A model generated the notes under the pieces. That model had not been told where the DNA came from. It saw only the letters and a list, made by a program, of their open reading frames with translations, and searched no databases. The position numbers were made by a program, and so were the translations under genes. Of a stretch of 44,931 nt of DNA, positions 19,227-30,085 are shown piece by piece. The DNA is from Planctomycetaceae bacterium (GTDB lineage: Bacteria > Planctomycetota > Planctomycetia > Planctomycetales > Planctomycetaceae): contig JAGQQG010000049.1 in assembly GCA_020426325.1 (NCBI GenBank), positions 1-44,931 on the forward strand, in the 5' to 3' direction. How positions within the stretch are numbered: position 1 is the first letter of the stretch; every line of letters starts with the position of its first letter.

Positions 19227-22001
19227 ATGGTGAGTCGGGAGTGGTTGATTCGGTTGAGGAGCCCTTTGAGAAATCCAATGAATATGCTGATTCGCACCTG
19301 TGTCATCCTCTCAACGCTCTCAATGTTGAGCTTCAGCCCAAAGCCCTCAACGGCTGCGGAGCCGATTCGCGTCAGCGTGTTTGACGTCGATGCGACGCCT
19401 CCGTTGGGGAGTCCGTTGGCGTATACGACTCACAAGGAGCGTGTCGCGGCTCTGCGACTGAAGGGGATCATTCTGCAAGGCAACGGGCAGCCGATCGTGC
19501 TCGTGGCTGTCGACTGGATCGGCATTGGCAATGGAGCGAATGAGCGATTTCGTGAAGTGATCGCCGATGCCGTCGCGACGGACATCTCCCGTGTGTCGGT
19601 CCACGTCCTGCATCAGCATGATGCGCCGTTTGTGGACTTCGGGGCAGAGGAGATTCTCCAAGCAGAAGGACTCGGCGGGAAGACATTCAATGTCGGCTGG
19701 GTGAATGACTTTCTGCGTCAGGTCGGCGAGGCAGCGAAAACCGCAGCCGCGTCGACTCGCAACGTGACACATGTCGGCTTGGGCATGGCCCCCGTGAAAG
19801 AGGTCGCGTCGAACCGTCGGATTCTCGGACCGGATGGCAAAGTCAAACATGTCCGATACACCGCCTGTGCTGACCCTGAGGTTCGAGCGTACCCGGAAGG
19901 TCTCATTGACCCAAAATTGCGCTCGATCAGTTTTTACGACGGCGACGAACTGCTGAGCGTCGTCACGTACTACGCAACCCATCCGCAGAGCTACTACCGG
20001 CTGGACAAGGCTCACCCGGACTTCCCAGGTATGGCTCGCGAAGCACGCCAGCAACTGATGGACGTGCCTCATATCCACTTTAACGGAGCGGGCGGCAACA
20101 TCGGAGCGGGCAAGTACAACGACGGCTCACACGCGAATCGGGCCGTCCTCGCAGCGAAGGTGGAGGACGGCATGCGTCGCGCCTTCGAGAACACCAAACG
20201 ATTCGAGGTCTCTGCAGACGATCTCGATTGGAACGTCGAATCGGTCACGCTCCCTCCCGCTGATCATCTCGTTGAGGACCAACTCATGAGTGAGATCAGG
20301 AACGCGGACGCTCCGTTTCTCCAGCGGGATACGTCGGCACGCAAACTCGCCTTCCTGAGTCGCTGTCAGGCCGGGGTGTCGATTGACATCGGCTGTCTCA
20401 CCCTCGGCGACGCTCGCATCCTGCACCTGCCGGGCGAGTTGTTCGTCGAGTATCAACTGGCCGCACAGCGACTCCGGCCGGATCTGTTCGTCGCGATGGC
20501 AGCTTACGGCGAATATGGACCGTGCTACATCGGCACCGAAGCGGCGTACCCTCAGGGTGGTTACGAAACGAGTCCGGACTCTTCGTTTGTCAGCCCAAAA
20601 GTTGAAGGCGTGCTGATGCCTGCCATCGCGCGGCTGCTCGACGTTGATCCCGACTCGGTTGAGCCGCTGGGGGAGATGTTTCATGAGTACACGCCCGCTT
20701 CCAAGCCGAACATTGTATTCATCATGGCCGACGATCTGGGGTACGGCGACCTCGGCTGTTACGGCCAGACGATGATCCAGACGCCCCACATCGATGAGTT
20801 GGCCAGTGAGGGAATACGCTTCACGCAGTGTTATGCCGGGTCGAGTGTCTGTGCCCCATCACGCTGTTGCCTGATGACGGGACTGCACAACGGTCACTCA
20901 CGCATTCGGGACAACATCCCGCACGGCACGTTCCTGCGGGACGAAGACGTCACGCTGGCAGAGATCGCTCGAGCAGCTGGCTATCGCACGGGGGCGATCG
21001 GCAAGTGGAGTCTCGGCGTGCACGGGTCGGAGGGGAAACCGAACGATCAAGGCTTCGACGACTGGTTCGGCCATCTCGATCAGGATCAGGCTCACTTCTA
21101 TTACCCCGATTATTTGTGGAGAAACGACCGCATCCAACTGCTGCCGAAGAACCGGGCCGAAAAGAAACAGGACTACACGCACGACCTGTTCACCGAGCAT
21201 GCTCTGGAATTCATCGAAGAGTCCGCCGGGCAGCCGTTCTTCCTGTACCTCGCCTACACCATCCCGCATTTCTCGGACTACCCGAGCCAGACGCCCGAGT
21301 CGCACATCGTCCCCAGCGACGCGCCGTATACCAACCGGGACTGGCCGCAGGTCGAAAAGAACTACGCAGCGATGGTCACCCGTATGGACCGTGACGTCGG
21401 TCGCATCATGCAATGGCTGAAGGAAGCGGGCGTGAGCGAGAACACGCTGGTGTTCTTCACGAGTGACAACGGCCCCAACGCCAGCACATTGCACGACCCA
21501 GCGTTCTTCCAAAGCGGCGGTCCGTTGCGAGGCTTCAAACGGGATATGTACGAAGGAGGCATCCGAGTGCCGGTGATCGCCCGTTGGCCAGGTCATGTTC
21601 CCGCTGGCGAGACGAGCGATCAAGTGTGGGCTTTCTGGGATGTCTTGCCGACGTTGGCCGAACTGGTCGGCGTCACCCCGCCCGTCGACATCGACGGCAT
21701 CTCAATGATGCCCGCTCTCCTCGGGCAACCTCAAGAGAAGGAGCACGAACACCTCTACTGGGACTACGGACACTCCCGTCAGAACTTTCAACAGGCAGCC
21801 CGCCTTGGCAACTGGAAAGGCGTCCGCCGCAGTCAGGGCCAGCCGCTCGAACTGTATGACCTTGCGAATGACCTCGGCGAAACCTCTGACGTGGCCACCG
21901 GTCATCCAGACGTTGTCGAGCGGATTGAAGAGATCATCGAGGAATCATTCGTGCCAACGGAGAACTACCCGATCACCTCCCGACAGACAGGCAACAACTG
22001 A
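19227..22001 (+). CDS. Neutral-ceramidase-like domain fused to a sulfatase
   Basis: This is a continuous frame of 924 residues. After a signal peptide (true start possibly the ATG at 19278 or 19284, which would put MLIRTCVIL first), residues about 45-485 resemble the neutral/alkaline ceramidase N-terminal domain. Features there are [38 protein letters not shown] and [17 protein letters not shown]. From residue 492 a full type I sulfatase follows: [26 protein letters not shown] with Cys542, and TSDNGPNAS. The usual GKWHLG is GKWSLG here, losing a conserved active-site His. The three-base spacing after the previous stop suggests translational coupling from 19227. The fusion could desulfate and deacylate sphingolipid-like or acylated substrates; this is inference. 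Confidence 0.85.
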   Translation: MVSREWLIRLRSPLRNPMNMLIRTCVILSTLSMLSFSPKPSTAAEPIRVSVFDVDATPPLGSPLAYTTHKERVAALRLKGIILQGNGQPIVLVAVDWIGIGNGANERFREVIADAVATDISRVSVHVLHQHDAPFVDFGAEEILQAEGLGGKTFNVGWVNDFLRQVGEAAKTAAASTRNVTHVGLGMAPVKEVASNRRILGPDGKVKHVRYTACADPEVRAYPEGLIDPKLRSISFYDGDELLSVVTYYATHPQSYYRLDKAHPDFPGMAREARQQLMDVPHIHFNGAGGNIGAGKYNDGSHANRAVLAAKVEDGMRRAFENTKRFEVSADDLDWNVESVTLPPADHLVEDQLMSEIRNADAPFLQRDTSARKLAFLSRCQAGVSIDIGCLTLGDARILHLPGELFVEYQLAAQRLRPDLFVAMAAYGEYGPCYIGTEAAYPQGGYETSPDSSFVSPKVEGVLMPAIARLLDVDPDSVEPLGEMFHEYTPASKPNIVFIMADDLGYGDLGCYGQTMIQTPHIDELASEGIRFTQCYAGSSVCAPSRCCLMTGLHNGHSRIRDNIPHGTFLRDEDVTLAEIARAAGYRTGAIGKWSLGVHGSEGKPNDQGFDDWFGHLDQDQAHFYYPDYLWRNDRIQLLPKNRAEKKQDYTHDLFTEHALEFIEESAGQPFFLYLAYTIPHFSDYPSQTPESHIVPSDAPYTNRDWPQVEKNYAAMVTRMDRDVGRIMQWLKEAGVSENTLVFFTSDNGPNASTLHDPAFFQSGGPLRGFKRDMYEGGIRVPVIARWPGHVPAGETSDQVWAFWDVLPTLAELVGVTPPVDIDGISMMPALLGQPQEKEHEHLYWDYGHSRQNFQQAARLGNWKGVRRSQGQPLELYDLANDLGETSDVATGHPDVVERIEEIIEESFVPTENYPITSRQTGNN

Positions 22002-22029
22002 TCGTGGTGTCTCGGTTTCACTTCACGGA

Positions 22030-22098
22030 GTAGCTGAACTCGCCAGAGTTCAGACTCCTTCAACCGCTGAAGTTCTGAATTCTGGCGAATCCAGCTAC
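22030..22098. repeat. Intergenic palindrome, family 2 copy a (GTAGCTGAACTCGCCAGAG)
   Basis: GTAGCTGAACTCGCCAGAGT at 22030-22049 is inverted as ...TTCTGGCGAATCCAGCTAC, ending at 22098. The loop carries its own small stem (TTCAACCGCTGAA). It lies between two same-strand sulfatase genes, so it would be a long hairpin within their shared transcript. A second copy is at 31584-31650. Confidence 0.85.
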
Positions 22099-22119
22099 TA
22101 ACATGATCAATGAGCACCA

Positions 22120-23565
22120 ATGACCCATTCAAATCAGGACACAACACAACTGATGGCACTCAAACGAACTGGGTTCCTCATACTCATCCTTGCGATCTTA
22201 GTCCTGCCATCTGCCAGATCGGTTCGAGCTGAGGAAACGCAGCCAAACTTTCTGTTCGTCCTGGTGGATGACCTCGGCTGGAAGGACCTCGGCTGCTACG
22301 GCAGCACGTTTTACGAGACGCCTCACGCGGACCGACTGGCTGACGAAGGGATGCGATTCACGCAGGCATATGCAGCAGCGCCTGTCTGCTCACCCACGCG
22401 GGCCAGTCTGATGACGGGGAAGAACCCGGCCCGCCTCGGCTTCACCGGGCACATCACGGCCACTCTGCGGTATCGCTATCCGCCCCAGGGACGCATCATT
22501 CCGCCGCAGGACAACATGCTGCTTCGCCTCGAAGAGACGACCATTGCGGAAGCACTCGGCGAGGCCGGATACGTCTCGGCCAACATCGGCAAGTGGCATC
22601 TGGGGCCGGAGGGTTACTGGCCGACTGATCAGGGGTTCGACATCAACATCGGCGGCTGGACGCACGGCAGCCCGCCGACCCATTTCTTCCCTTACGAGAA
22701 TCCGTCCAAAGAATGGAACCCTTCGATTCCCACCCTCTCCGGCGGCGAGGAAGGCGAGTACCTCACCGACCGTATGACGGACGAGGCGATTCGGTTCATC
22801 GAGCAGAACCGCGACCGACCGTTCTTCTGCTACCTCACCCACTACGCCGTGCATGAACCGATCGAGGCTCCTGAGTCAATCACGGCGAAGTACGAACGAA
22901 AACTGAAGTCGGACTCGTCACAGAAGAACCCCGAATACGCAGCCATGATCGAAAGCGTCGATGACGGCCTTGGCCGCATCCTCGACACGCTCGATCGACT
23001 GGAACTGACCGAGAACACGGTCGTCGTCTACTTCTCCGACAACGGCGGTCTGTCCCGTGTGACAAACAATGCTCCGCTGCGGGAGGGCAAGCAGTTCCTG
23101 TACGAGGGGGGCATCCGGGTGCCGTTGATCGTCAAGTGGCCCGGACACATCGAGCCGGCGACAACGTGTGACGTCGCGGTCATCAGTCACGACCTGTTCC
23201 CGACCATGATGGAAATGACCGGCCGCGACACCGCTGAGTTCACGGACCTCGACGGGGTGAGTCTCCTCCCCCTGTTGACCGGATCAGGCTCGCTCCCTAA
23301 TCGCAAGCTGTATTGGTACTACCCCCACTACGCTCGCAAGCCAGGGTCGATCGTCCGCGACGGCGACTTCAAACTGATCGAACACTACGACCCACCCAGC
23401 ATCGAACTCTACAACATCGCAGACGATCTGTCCGAGACGAACGATCTTGCGAGTGCGATGCCAAAGCGAGTGCAACAAATGCGTGCCGATCTCGACACGT
23501 GGCTCACAAAGATCAAGGCAACACGGCACACGGCCAACCCGGACTTTGCAGGAGTGGTTCCATGA
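22120..23565 (+). CDS. Exported arylsulfatase (type I)
   Basis: This is a 481-residue stand-alone sulfatase. A hydrophobic signal lies at about 17-37; the ATG at 22153 is an equally good start and would shorten the leader. Landmarks are NFLFVLVDDLGWKD, VCSPTRASLMTG with Cys90 as the expected formylglycine, GKWHLG and FSDNGG. The C-terminal sub-domain (YNIADDLSETNDLA) is normal for the family. It is the third sulfatase in the plus-strand run and lacks the extra domains of its neighbours. Its stop overlaps the start of the next small gene (ATGA). Confidence 0.93.
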   Translation: MTHSNQDTTQLMALKRTGFLILILAILVLPSARSVRAEETQPNFLFVLVDDLGWKDLGCYGSTFYETPHADRLADEGMRFTQAYAAAPVCSPTRASLMTGKNPARLGFTGHITATLRYRYPPQGRIIPPQDNMLLRLEETTIAEALGEAGYVSANIGKWHLGPEGYWPTDQGFDINIGGWTHGSPPTHFFPYENPSKEWNPSIPTLSGGEEGEYLTDRMTDEAIRFIEQNRDRPFFCYLTHYAVHEPIEAPESITAKYERKLKSDSSQKNPEYAAMIESVDDGLGRILDTLDRLELTENTVVVYFSDNGGLSRVTNNAPLREGKQFLYEGGIRVPLIVKWPGHIEPATTCDVAVISHDLFPTMMEMTGRDTAEFTDLDGVSLLPLLTGSGSLPNRKLYWYYPHYARKPGSIVRDGDFKLIEHYDPPSIELYNIADDLSETNDLASAMPKRVQQMRADLDTWLTKIKATRHTANPDFAGVVP

Positions 23566-23861
23566 TACGGGCGACCATCATCGGCTTCGTGCTGGGGGCC
23601 ACCATCCCCATTGCATATGGGATCTACATCATTGACCGAACACACTCCTACTGGGAGTCATTCGCGAACGATCCGAATACGGGATTCTGTGGGATGCCGA
23701 TAGTGGGCGCGTGGGTGATCATCTTTGCTGGTGGACCGATCGGTGCTATGTGTGGTGCAATGATTGGCCGCATAGGCGCTTCGGTCTATCGTCAACTTTT
23801 TGATGCGGACTCTGATTGTTCTCGCTACGCTTCCCAAACTTCGCCAGCAGATGGGCAATGA
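23562..23861 (+). CDS. Small membrane protein coupled to the sulfatase
   Basis: This is a 99-residue protein. Two hydrophobic segments (about 3-22 and 42-68, the latter Gly-rich: IFAGGPIGAMCGAMIGRIGA) suggest two membrane helices with a short periplasmic loop. The ATG overlaps the sulfatase stop as ATGA, which fixes the start and implies translational coupling. I recognise no family. It could be an accessory factor, or simply a hitch-hiking gene. Confidence 0.7.
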   Translation: MIRATIIGFVLGATIPIAYGIYIIDRTHSYWESFANDPNTGFCGMPIVGAWVIIFAGGPIGAMCGAMIGRIGASVYRQLFDADSDCSRYASQTSPADGQ

Positions 23862-23871
23862 ATCCCCACAG

Positions 23872-23993
23872 AAGGGTGGCCGGGGCTGGAGGACGAAGTC
23901 CGAAGCCCCGGAGGGCGTTCTTTCAACACTCGATGTCCCGAACACACTCACCGGGGCTTCCCTCCTGACGTCGGTCCAGCCCTGGCCACCCTG
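23872..23993. repeat. Intergenic palindrome, family 4 (GGGTGGCCGGGGCTGG)
   Basis: The left arm GGGTGGCCGGGGCTGGAGGA (23874-23893) is answered by CCAGCCCTGGCCACCC (about 23976-23991). The middle contains CCGGGGCT and AGCCCCGG segments, each able to form an inner stem. It fills the gap between convergent genes and would act as a strong hairpin on either strand, so it may serve as a two-way terminator. Confidence 0.75.
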
Positions 23994-24013
23994 GTGCGAA
24001 TTAATTCGGGCGA

Positions 24014-25417
24014 CTATGTCACAATCTCGCTGATCACATGACCGCGGCTGGCCGGGAACGGGCGGCCTTGTGGGTCGTGGAGTGTGGATTCCGGGTCGAT
24101 GCCCATCAGGTGCAGGACCGTTGCCATGTAGTCACGAGGCTCGGTGCGTCCGGCGAGCGGATAGCCTGCTTCCTCGTCCGTCTCGCCATGTACGACGCCT
24201 CCTTTGATGCCGCCGCCGGCGAAGGCGATCGAGAACGTGTGTCCCCAGTGGTCACGGCCGGCCTGCCCGTTGATCTTCGGCGTGTGGCCGAACTCGCCCA
24301 CCCAGCAGACGAGCGTCTCCTCCAGCAGGCCCCGCTGCTCCAGGTCTTCCAATAAGGCTGAGAACGTCTGATCCATCATGGGCATCAGCCAGCCTTGCAG
24401 CGACTTGTGATGGTCGATGTGCGTGTCCCAGCCGCCGTTGTTGACCTTTTCATCCATGCGCGGCCAGTTGATGTGGACGAGCGACGTGCCCGCCTCGATG
24501 AGCCGCCGGGCGAGGAGCACGCTTTGCCCGAACTTCGTGCGACCATAGCGATCCCGCATCTCGACCGACTCCTGCGAGAGATCGAACGCCTCACGGGCTT
24601 GCCGACCGGCGAGCAGACTGACGGCCTGTTCTGTCCGCAGGTCGTACTGCTGTGCGGTGGCCCGTCGTTCGATGTGATCGAGGTGCCCGTTGACCTGTTC
24701 CAACAGCGAACGTCGTCGATCGAAGCGGAGTGGCGTGATGTCCTCGGAGAGTTGGAGTTCGGGAATGTTGAAGTCTTCCCCAGAGGGATCACAGATCAAC
24801 TTCCAGGGATCGTACTTCCGGCCGAGAAAACCCGCATCCTGACCCGGCCAGACTTTCTCACCGACGTTGGCAATGTGCCGGGGCAACGTAATCGCTGACG
24901 GCAGACCGTGCAGGTCTGGACGGAAGACCCGCGTGAGAGCATCGAGCGACGGCCAGTCGTTCGGTGCGCCGGGGAGTGCGTTCTCGCGAGTGAGGGGCAG
25001 ATGCGGGATGCCGGTGAGCATCTGATAGCCACTCGATGAATGCGAATGATCGCCCGTCGACATGGCCCGCAGCACGGCGATGTGGTCGGTCAGCTCTGCC
25101 GTCTTCGGCATCAGTGCCCCGACGTGCAGACCGGGCGTCCGCGTGGCGATGACTCCAAACTCGCTCCGCGCTCCTTCCGGACCATTCGGCTTGGGATCCC
25201 ATGTGTCGTGCTGGGGAACGCCTCCGGTCAGCCAGAAGAGGATGACCGACTTGGCCTTCACCGGCGGAGCATGAGCCCCGGCGGAAGCGTCAGCTGCGCG
25301 CTGGGCGAGCAGCGTCGGCAGGGACAAGCCGCCCAGTCCGATGCTGCCCACGCGCAGCCATTCTCGGCGGGTTACCCCGTCGCACAGCCCAGCGTCTTTC
25401 CCCAGAATTCTCAGCAC
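24014..25417 (-). CDS. DUF1501 exported protein (Tat signal)
   Basis: This is a 467-residue protein of the DUF1501 family, abundant in planctomycetes and related to alkaline-phosphatase/sulfatase folds. The Tat-type leader TRREWLRVGSIGLGGLSLPT lies near residues 16-35. Family landmarks are WLTGGVPQHDTWDPKP, STGDHSHSSSGYQMLTG and VGEFGHTPKINGQAGRDHW. It is expected outside the cytoplasm; its biochemical role is not established. The start is GTG at 25417, preceded by AAGGGA. In planctomycete genomes it usually accompanies DUF1549/DUF1553 proteins, but none is here. Confidence 0.92.
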   Translation of the reverse strand: MLRILGKDAGLCDGVTRREWLRVGSIGLGGLSLPTLLAQRAADASAGAHAPPVKAKSVILFWLTGGVPQHDTWDPKPNGPEGARSEFGVIATRTPGLHVGALMPKTAELTDHIAVLRAMSTGDHSHSSSGYQMLTGIPHLPLTRENALPGAPNDWPSLDALTRVFRPDLHGLPSAITLPRHIANVGEKVWPGQDAGFLGRKYDPWKLICDPSGEDFNIPELQLSEDITPLRFDRRRSLLEQVNGHLDHIERRATAQQYDLRTEQAVSLLAGRQAREAFDLSQESVEMRDRYGRTKFGQSVLLARRLIEAGTSLVHINWPRMDEKVNNGGWDTHIDHHKSLQGWLMPMMDQTFSALLEDLEQRGLLEETLVCWVGEFGHTPKINGQAGRDHWGHTFSIAFAGGGIKGGVVHGETDEEAGYPLAGRTEPRDYMATVLHLMGIDPESTLHDPQGRPFPASRGHVISEIVT

Positions 25418-25454
25418 GGTCGTCCCTTCAATATCAACTTTAGACGGCTTCCGC

Positions 25455-25510
25455 AGTGTGGCACGGCACTCCGTGCCGTGATTTCACGACGCGGAGCGTC
25501 GTGCCACACT
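25455..25510. repeat. Three-way-junction palindrome, family 3 (AGTGTGGCACG)
   Basis: Outer stem AGTGTGG (25455-25461) pairs with CCACACT (25504-25510). Between them are two complete hairpins, CACGGCAC-TCC-GTGCCGTG and CACGACGC-GGA-GCGTCGTG, joined by ATTT. The element therefore folds as a Y or clover shape on either strand. It sits in the 107-base gap between two minus-strand genes. Confidence 0.9.
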
Positions 25511-25524
25511 GGTTACGTTTCAAC

Positions 25525-26856
25525 TCATGTCAATGCCGGAAGTTCCCAACCGTCACGGTAGTCTCTTGTCAGCCATTTGTTGGCCTCTTCCAGATTGGTA
25601 ATCCTCAGATTTTCGGCATCCCATTTGAGAGTCTGCAAACGGAAGCGGACCGCGACGTTGCCCAGCAGGGCGACTTCCGTGAGGGGTCCGCCATAACTGA
25701 AGCCATCGCTCGGCTGCTTGCCGGACAGGCAGCCATCGATCCAGCCATGATAGTGATTGAGGTCCGGCAAGGTCTCGATTTCGGGATGATCCGCCCCGTC
25801 GGCGAAGTACCATCGCGGTGCCCCGACGTGCGGGATGACGAGACTGCCCGTCTCGCCGATCAACAGTGAGCCGCTGGCGGGGAGTGCTTCGTTCGACGGC
25901 AGATGCGAGCCCTTGGTGCTGGGCAGTCGACCGCCGTCGTTCCACGAGAGAGCAAACGTCTCGCCAACCGTGTAGGGCGTGCCGGGCATCACGTAGTCGA
26001 TCGTGTTCTGAGCGGGCCAGACCTCATCGTTCATACCAGTGTGATCGGCCTTGAGTTCGATCGGGGCCGCGGTGAAGTCCAGTGCGGTGAAGACGGGATC
26101 GAGGATGTGACAGCCGAAGTCCCCCAATGCGCCGCTGCCAAAATCCTGCCAGTCACGCCAGCCCCAGGGGTGATAGATGCGGTCGCCACCATAGGGCCGC
26201 ATTGGAGCGACGCCGATCCAGTGATCCCAGTTGACGGTCTCCGGCGGCGGCACGGGGTTCTTTGGCCGAGAAATATGGAACGACTTGCCGTGCCCTGGCG
26301 TGCCAACCCAGGAGTGCACCTGCTTGATCTTGCCAATGGCTCCGGACTGGACCCCTGCTGCTGCCGTTCGGTAGTGCGTGTGCGAGTGGATCTGGTTCCC
26401 CAGCCGGGTGATGACGTCCGAACTCTCCGCCTGCAATCGGACTTGCCTTGCTTCGCTGACGTTGTGGGTCAACGGCTTCTGACAGTAGACATGCTTTCCA
26501 CCCTGCAAAGCATTGAGCGTAATGAGGGCGTGCATGTGATCGGGGGTCGAGACGGTGACCGCATCGCATGTGTCGGCCAGCTCGGCGAACATTTCCCGCC
26601 AGTCCTGATAGATGGGCACGTCCGGATTGAGCTTCTTCACGTTCTCGGTTCGTGCGAGATCGACATCACAAAAGCCGACTGGATGCAGTTTCTCATGCGA
26701 CAGCATCTGTTTGATGTCGTCGAGACCTTTTCCGTCACAACCCACACAGGCGAGTTGCAACTTCGAGTTGAGGTTCTGCCCACGTACGAAGGCAGGAGCA
26801 ACAAGGACGGACGCGGCAGCCACACTGGACTGCAAAAACTGGCGGCGGGTTGGCAT
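25525..26856 (-). CDS. Tat-exported Gfo/Idh/MocA-family oxidoreductase (1)
   Basis: This is a 443-residue protein. The twin-arginine leader TRRQFLQSSVAAASVLVAPA (residues 3-22) precedes a Rossmann domain. Its nucleotide loop reads CVGCDGKG, where most relatives have a GVGGRG-like sequence. KHVYCQKPLTHNV gives the conserved Lys of the family. The C-terminal alpha/beta domain follows with WDHWIGVAPMRPY and GDFGCHILDP. Family members oxidise or epimerise sugars with bound NAD(P). Neighbouring paralogues suggest a set acting on related sugars in the periplasm. Confidence 0.9.
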   Translation of the reverse strand: MPTRRQFLQSSVAAASVLVAPAFVRGQNLNSKLQLACVGCDGKGLDDIKQMLSHEKLHPVGFCDVDLARTENVKKLNPDVPIYQDWREMFAELADTCDAVTVSTPDHMHALITLNALQGGKHVYCQKPLTHNVSEARQVRLQAESSDVITRLGNQIHSHTHYRTAAAGVQSGAIGKIKQVHSWVGTPGHGKSFHISRPKNPVPPPETVNWDHWIGVAPMRPYGGDRIYHPWGWRDWQDFGSGALGDFGCHILDPVFTALDFTAAPIELKADHTGMNDEVWPAQNTIDYVMPGTPYTVGETFALSWNDGGRLPSTKGSHLPSNEALPASGSLLIGETGSLVIPHVGAPRWYFADGADHPEIETLPDLNHYHGWIDGCLSGKQPSDGFSYGGPLTEVALLGNVAVRFRLQTLKWDAENLRITNLEEANKWLTRDYRDGWELPALT

Positions 26857-26882
26857 GAGGTGGCTCCGGAGTTGGAATGTGA

Positions 26883-26945
26883 GAGATCAAATGTCAGATC
26901 TCAAATTTAGAATATGAGATTTGAAATCTGAAATCTCCGATGAAG
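26883..26945. repeat. AT-rich palindrome, family 5 (TCAGATCTCAAATTT)
   Basis: TCAGATCTCAAATTT at about 26894-26908 is the inverted copy of ATGAGATTTGAAATCTGA at 26914-26931, with two mismatches and a five-base loop. Weaker pairing extends outward. It lies between two minus-strand Gfo/Idh genes (26857-26993) and is strikingly AT-rich for this genome. Confidence 0.75.
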
Positions 26946-26993
26946 TCGGTTGGTTGGGCGATTGTTTGAGTGAAGGATACCACATGGGGAGCG

Positions 26994-28343
26994 TCACACC
27001 TCCGGCAGTACCCATGGTTTGCGGTACTCGGGACGTGTGCGGAGTGAGTTGGCCTCGGGGTCGTCGTGGAAACTCTCGGTCGATGCATCCAGTTCGAGGG
27101 TCCGTCCCACGCGGGCTGCGATGTTGCCTGCGTGACACAGTACCGAAGCACGGTGGCCGATGGTTTCTAGGTCGCAGTTCGGCTTCTGGCGTGACTTCAC
27201 ACAGTTGAGGAAATTCTCAACGTGCGGAGCTTCGTGACTGTCGCCGCTACCTTCCGCGAGCAATGTGCTCTTCTCGCCGTAGGCTTTCCATTCGGTGTTG
27301 CTCATGACGATATAGCCCTGATCACCATACACGGCTGCTCCCTCGGAAATGCCGTACTCGTGATACGGGGCCCAGATCCGCATGACGTACGTCAGCAGAC
27401 GAGGCGGCTGTCCGGCGAATTCGTAGTTCACTTGCAATGTGTCCGGGAACTCCTGCATGTCATCGAAGTACCACTTGCCTCCAGTGGCAGCGACTTTGTG
27501 CGGGAGTCCGACCATCGGTTCGTTCTGTGCTTTGAGTGCCTGGTTGAGCATGCCGAGTGCCATGTCGAGCCGGTGCACGCCATCGTTGCCGAGGTCGCCT
27601 GTGCCGTAGTCGTAGAACCATCGCCAGCGACCGTGAAACCGGTTCGGGTTGAACGGCCGCTTGGGAGCTGCCCCGAGCCACATCTCGTAATCGACTCCTT
27701 CTGGCGGATTACCGTCGGGCGGATAGCCAATGTTGCCCTGCCTGGTGCTCTCCCACGCCTTGGCAGTTAGCACGCGACCAAGGGCACCGGTGGCGATGAA
27801 CTCCAATGCGGATTTCATGCGTTCGGTCGATCGATGTTGTGAGCCCATCTGGACAATGCGTTCGTGCTTGCGCATCGCCTCGACCATCCGCTGCCCCTCG
27901 ACGATGTTGTGCCCGTCCGGCTTCTCGACATACACGTCCTTGCCGTTGATGCAAGCGAGGATCGTCGGGATCGCGTGCCAGTGGTCGGGCGTGCCGACCA
28001 CGATGACGTCGAGCTTGGGATCATCAATGAGCTTGCGGAAGTCGCTTTCTGCTCGTGGACGATGTCCCTGAATGTCCTCTGCGGACTTCACCCCCTGAGC
28101 CAGTCGGCTTTCATCGAGATCGGCAATCGCGACAAGGTCCGCCTGTGACGAATTGCAGAACGACTTGATCAGCGACCCGGCACGCCCTGCGGCTCCAATG
28201 CACCCGACCTGAATCCGCTCCGATGCGGGCTGCTTGCCCGGCGCCGCTTGCAACACACGGCTGGTGAGACTCCCTATCGCGAGCGTCCCCGCAACCCCCG
28301 CTCCCAGCATGTTTCGACGCGACATGGGCTGTTCGTTCGTCAT
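26994..28343 (-). CDS. Tat-exported Gfo/Idh/MocA-family oxidoreductase (2)
   Basis: This is a 449-residue protein. The leader MSRRNMLGAGVAGTLAIGSL has the twin-Arg and hydrophobic core. The Rossmann loop CIGAAGRAGS, the catalytic-type motif KDVYVEKPDGHN, and WYDYGTGDLGNDGVHRLD-like C-terminal strands identify the family. The ATG at 28343 has AGGAGA seven bases upstream; the open frame extends 57 codons further but without protein character. It is divergent from the paralogue at 28499. Confidence 0.9.
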   Translation of the reverse strand: MTNEQPMSRRNMLGAGVAGTLAIGSLTSRVLQAAPGKQPASERIQVGCIGAAGRAGSLIKSFCNSSQADLVAIADLDESRLAQGVKSAEDIQGHRPRAESDFRKLIDDPKLDVIVVGTPDHWHAIPTILACINGKDVYVEKPDGHNIVEGQRMVEAMRKHERIVQMGSQHRSTERMKSALEFIATGALGRVLTAKAWESTRQGNIGYPPDGNPPEGVDYEMWLGAAPKRPFNPNRFHGRWRWFYDYGTGDLGNDGVHRLDMALGMLNQALKAQNEPMVGLPHKVAATGGKWYFDDMQEFPDTLQVNYEFAGQPPRLLTYVMRIWAPYHEYGISEGAAVYGDQGYIVMSNTEWKAYGEKSTLLAEGSGDSHEAPHVENFLNCVKSRQKPNCDLETIGHRASVLCHAGNIAARVGRTLELDASTESFHDDPEANSLRTRPEYRKPWVLPEV

Positions 28344-28498
28344 CACGGGTCTCCTGGCAGGAATCGAGCGGTTGTGGCGTGAGACAGATGGTGGGCACGC
28401 TGCGAACTTGCTGATCGATGGCTCGATCGTCAAGCTGATGCGTGTGTCCCCTATTGTGCCTTGCTCGACGACGATTCTCAAACGAGAAGGAGATTTCC

Positions 28499-29869
<1,371 letters not shown>

Positions 29870-29877
29870 CCACTCAT

Positions 29878-30037
29878 TTCACCACGGAGACACAGAGACA
29901 CGGAGGGCAACTTGCACATGAACGACTATCGAGGTGACGGAAACTTTGAGTGTTGGCATCGATCTGCGATCGAGGGCTAAGCATCGACAATGGCAGTATT
30001 GATTTCTCTCCGTGCCTCTGTGTCTCCGTGGTGAACA
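29878..30037. repeat. Inverted repeat pair, CACCACGGAGACACAGAG type
   Basis: TTCACCACGGAGACACAGAG at 29878-29897 (continuing ACACGGAG) is mirrored by TCCGTGCCTCTGTGTCTCCG at 30009-30028 (continuing TGGTGAA). The arms of about 28 bp have one inner mismatch. The loop of about 100 bases has no gene. Sequence and layout resemble the family 1 elements (nested GGAG/CAGAG words). It lies between the third Gfo/Idh gene and the M81 gene. Confidence 0.88.
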
Positions 30038-30085
30038 AAACACTTCCCCCAACCTGTTTGCATCTGAATTCAAAACAGAGTGACC

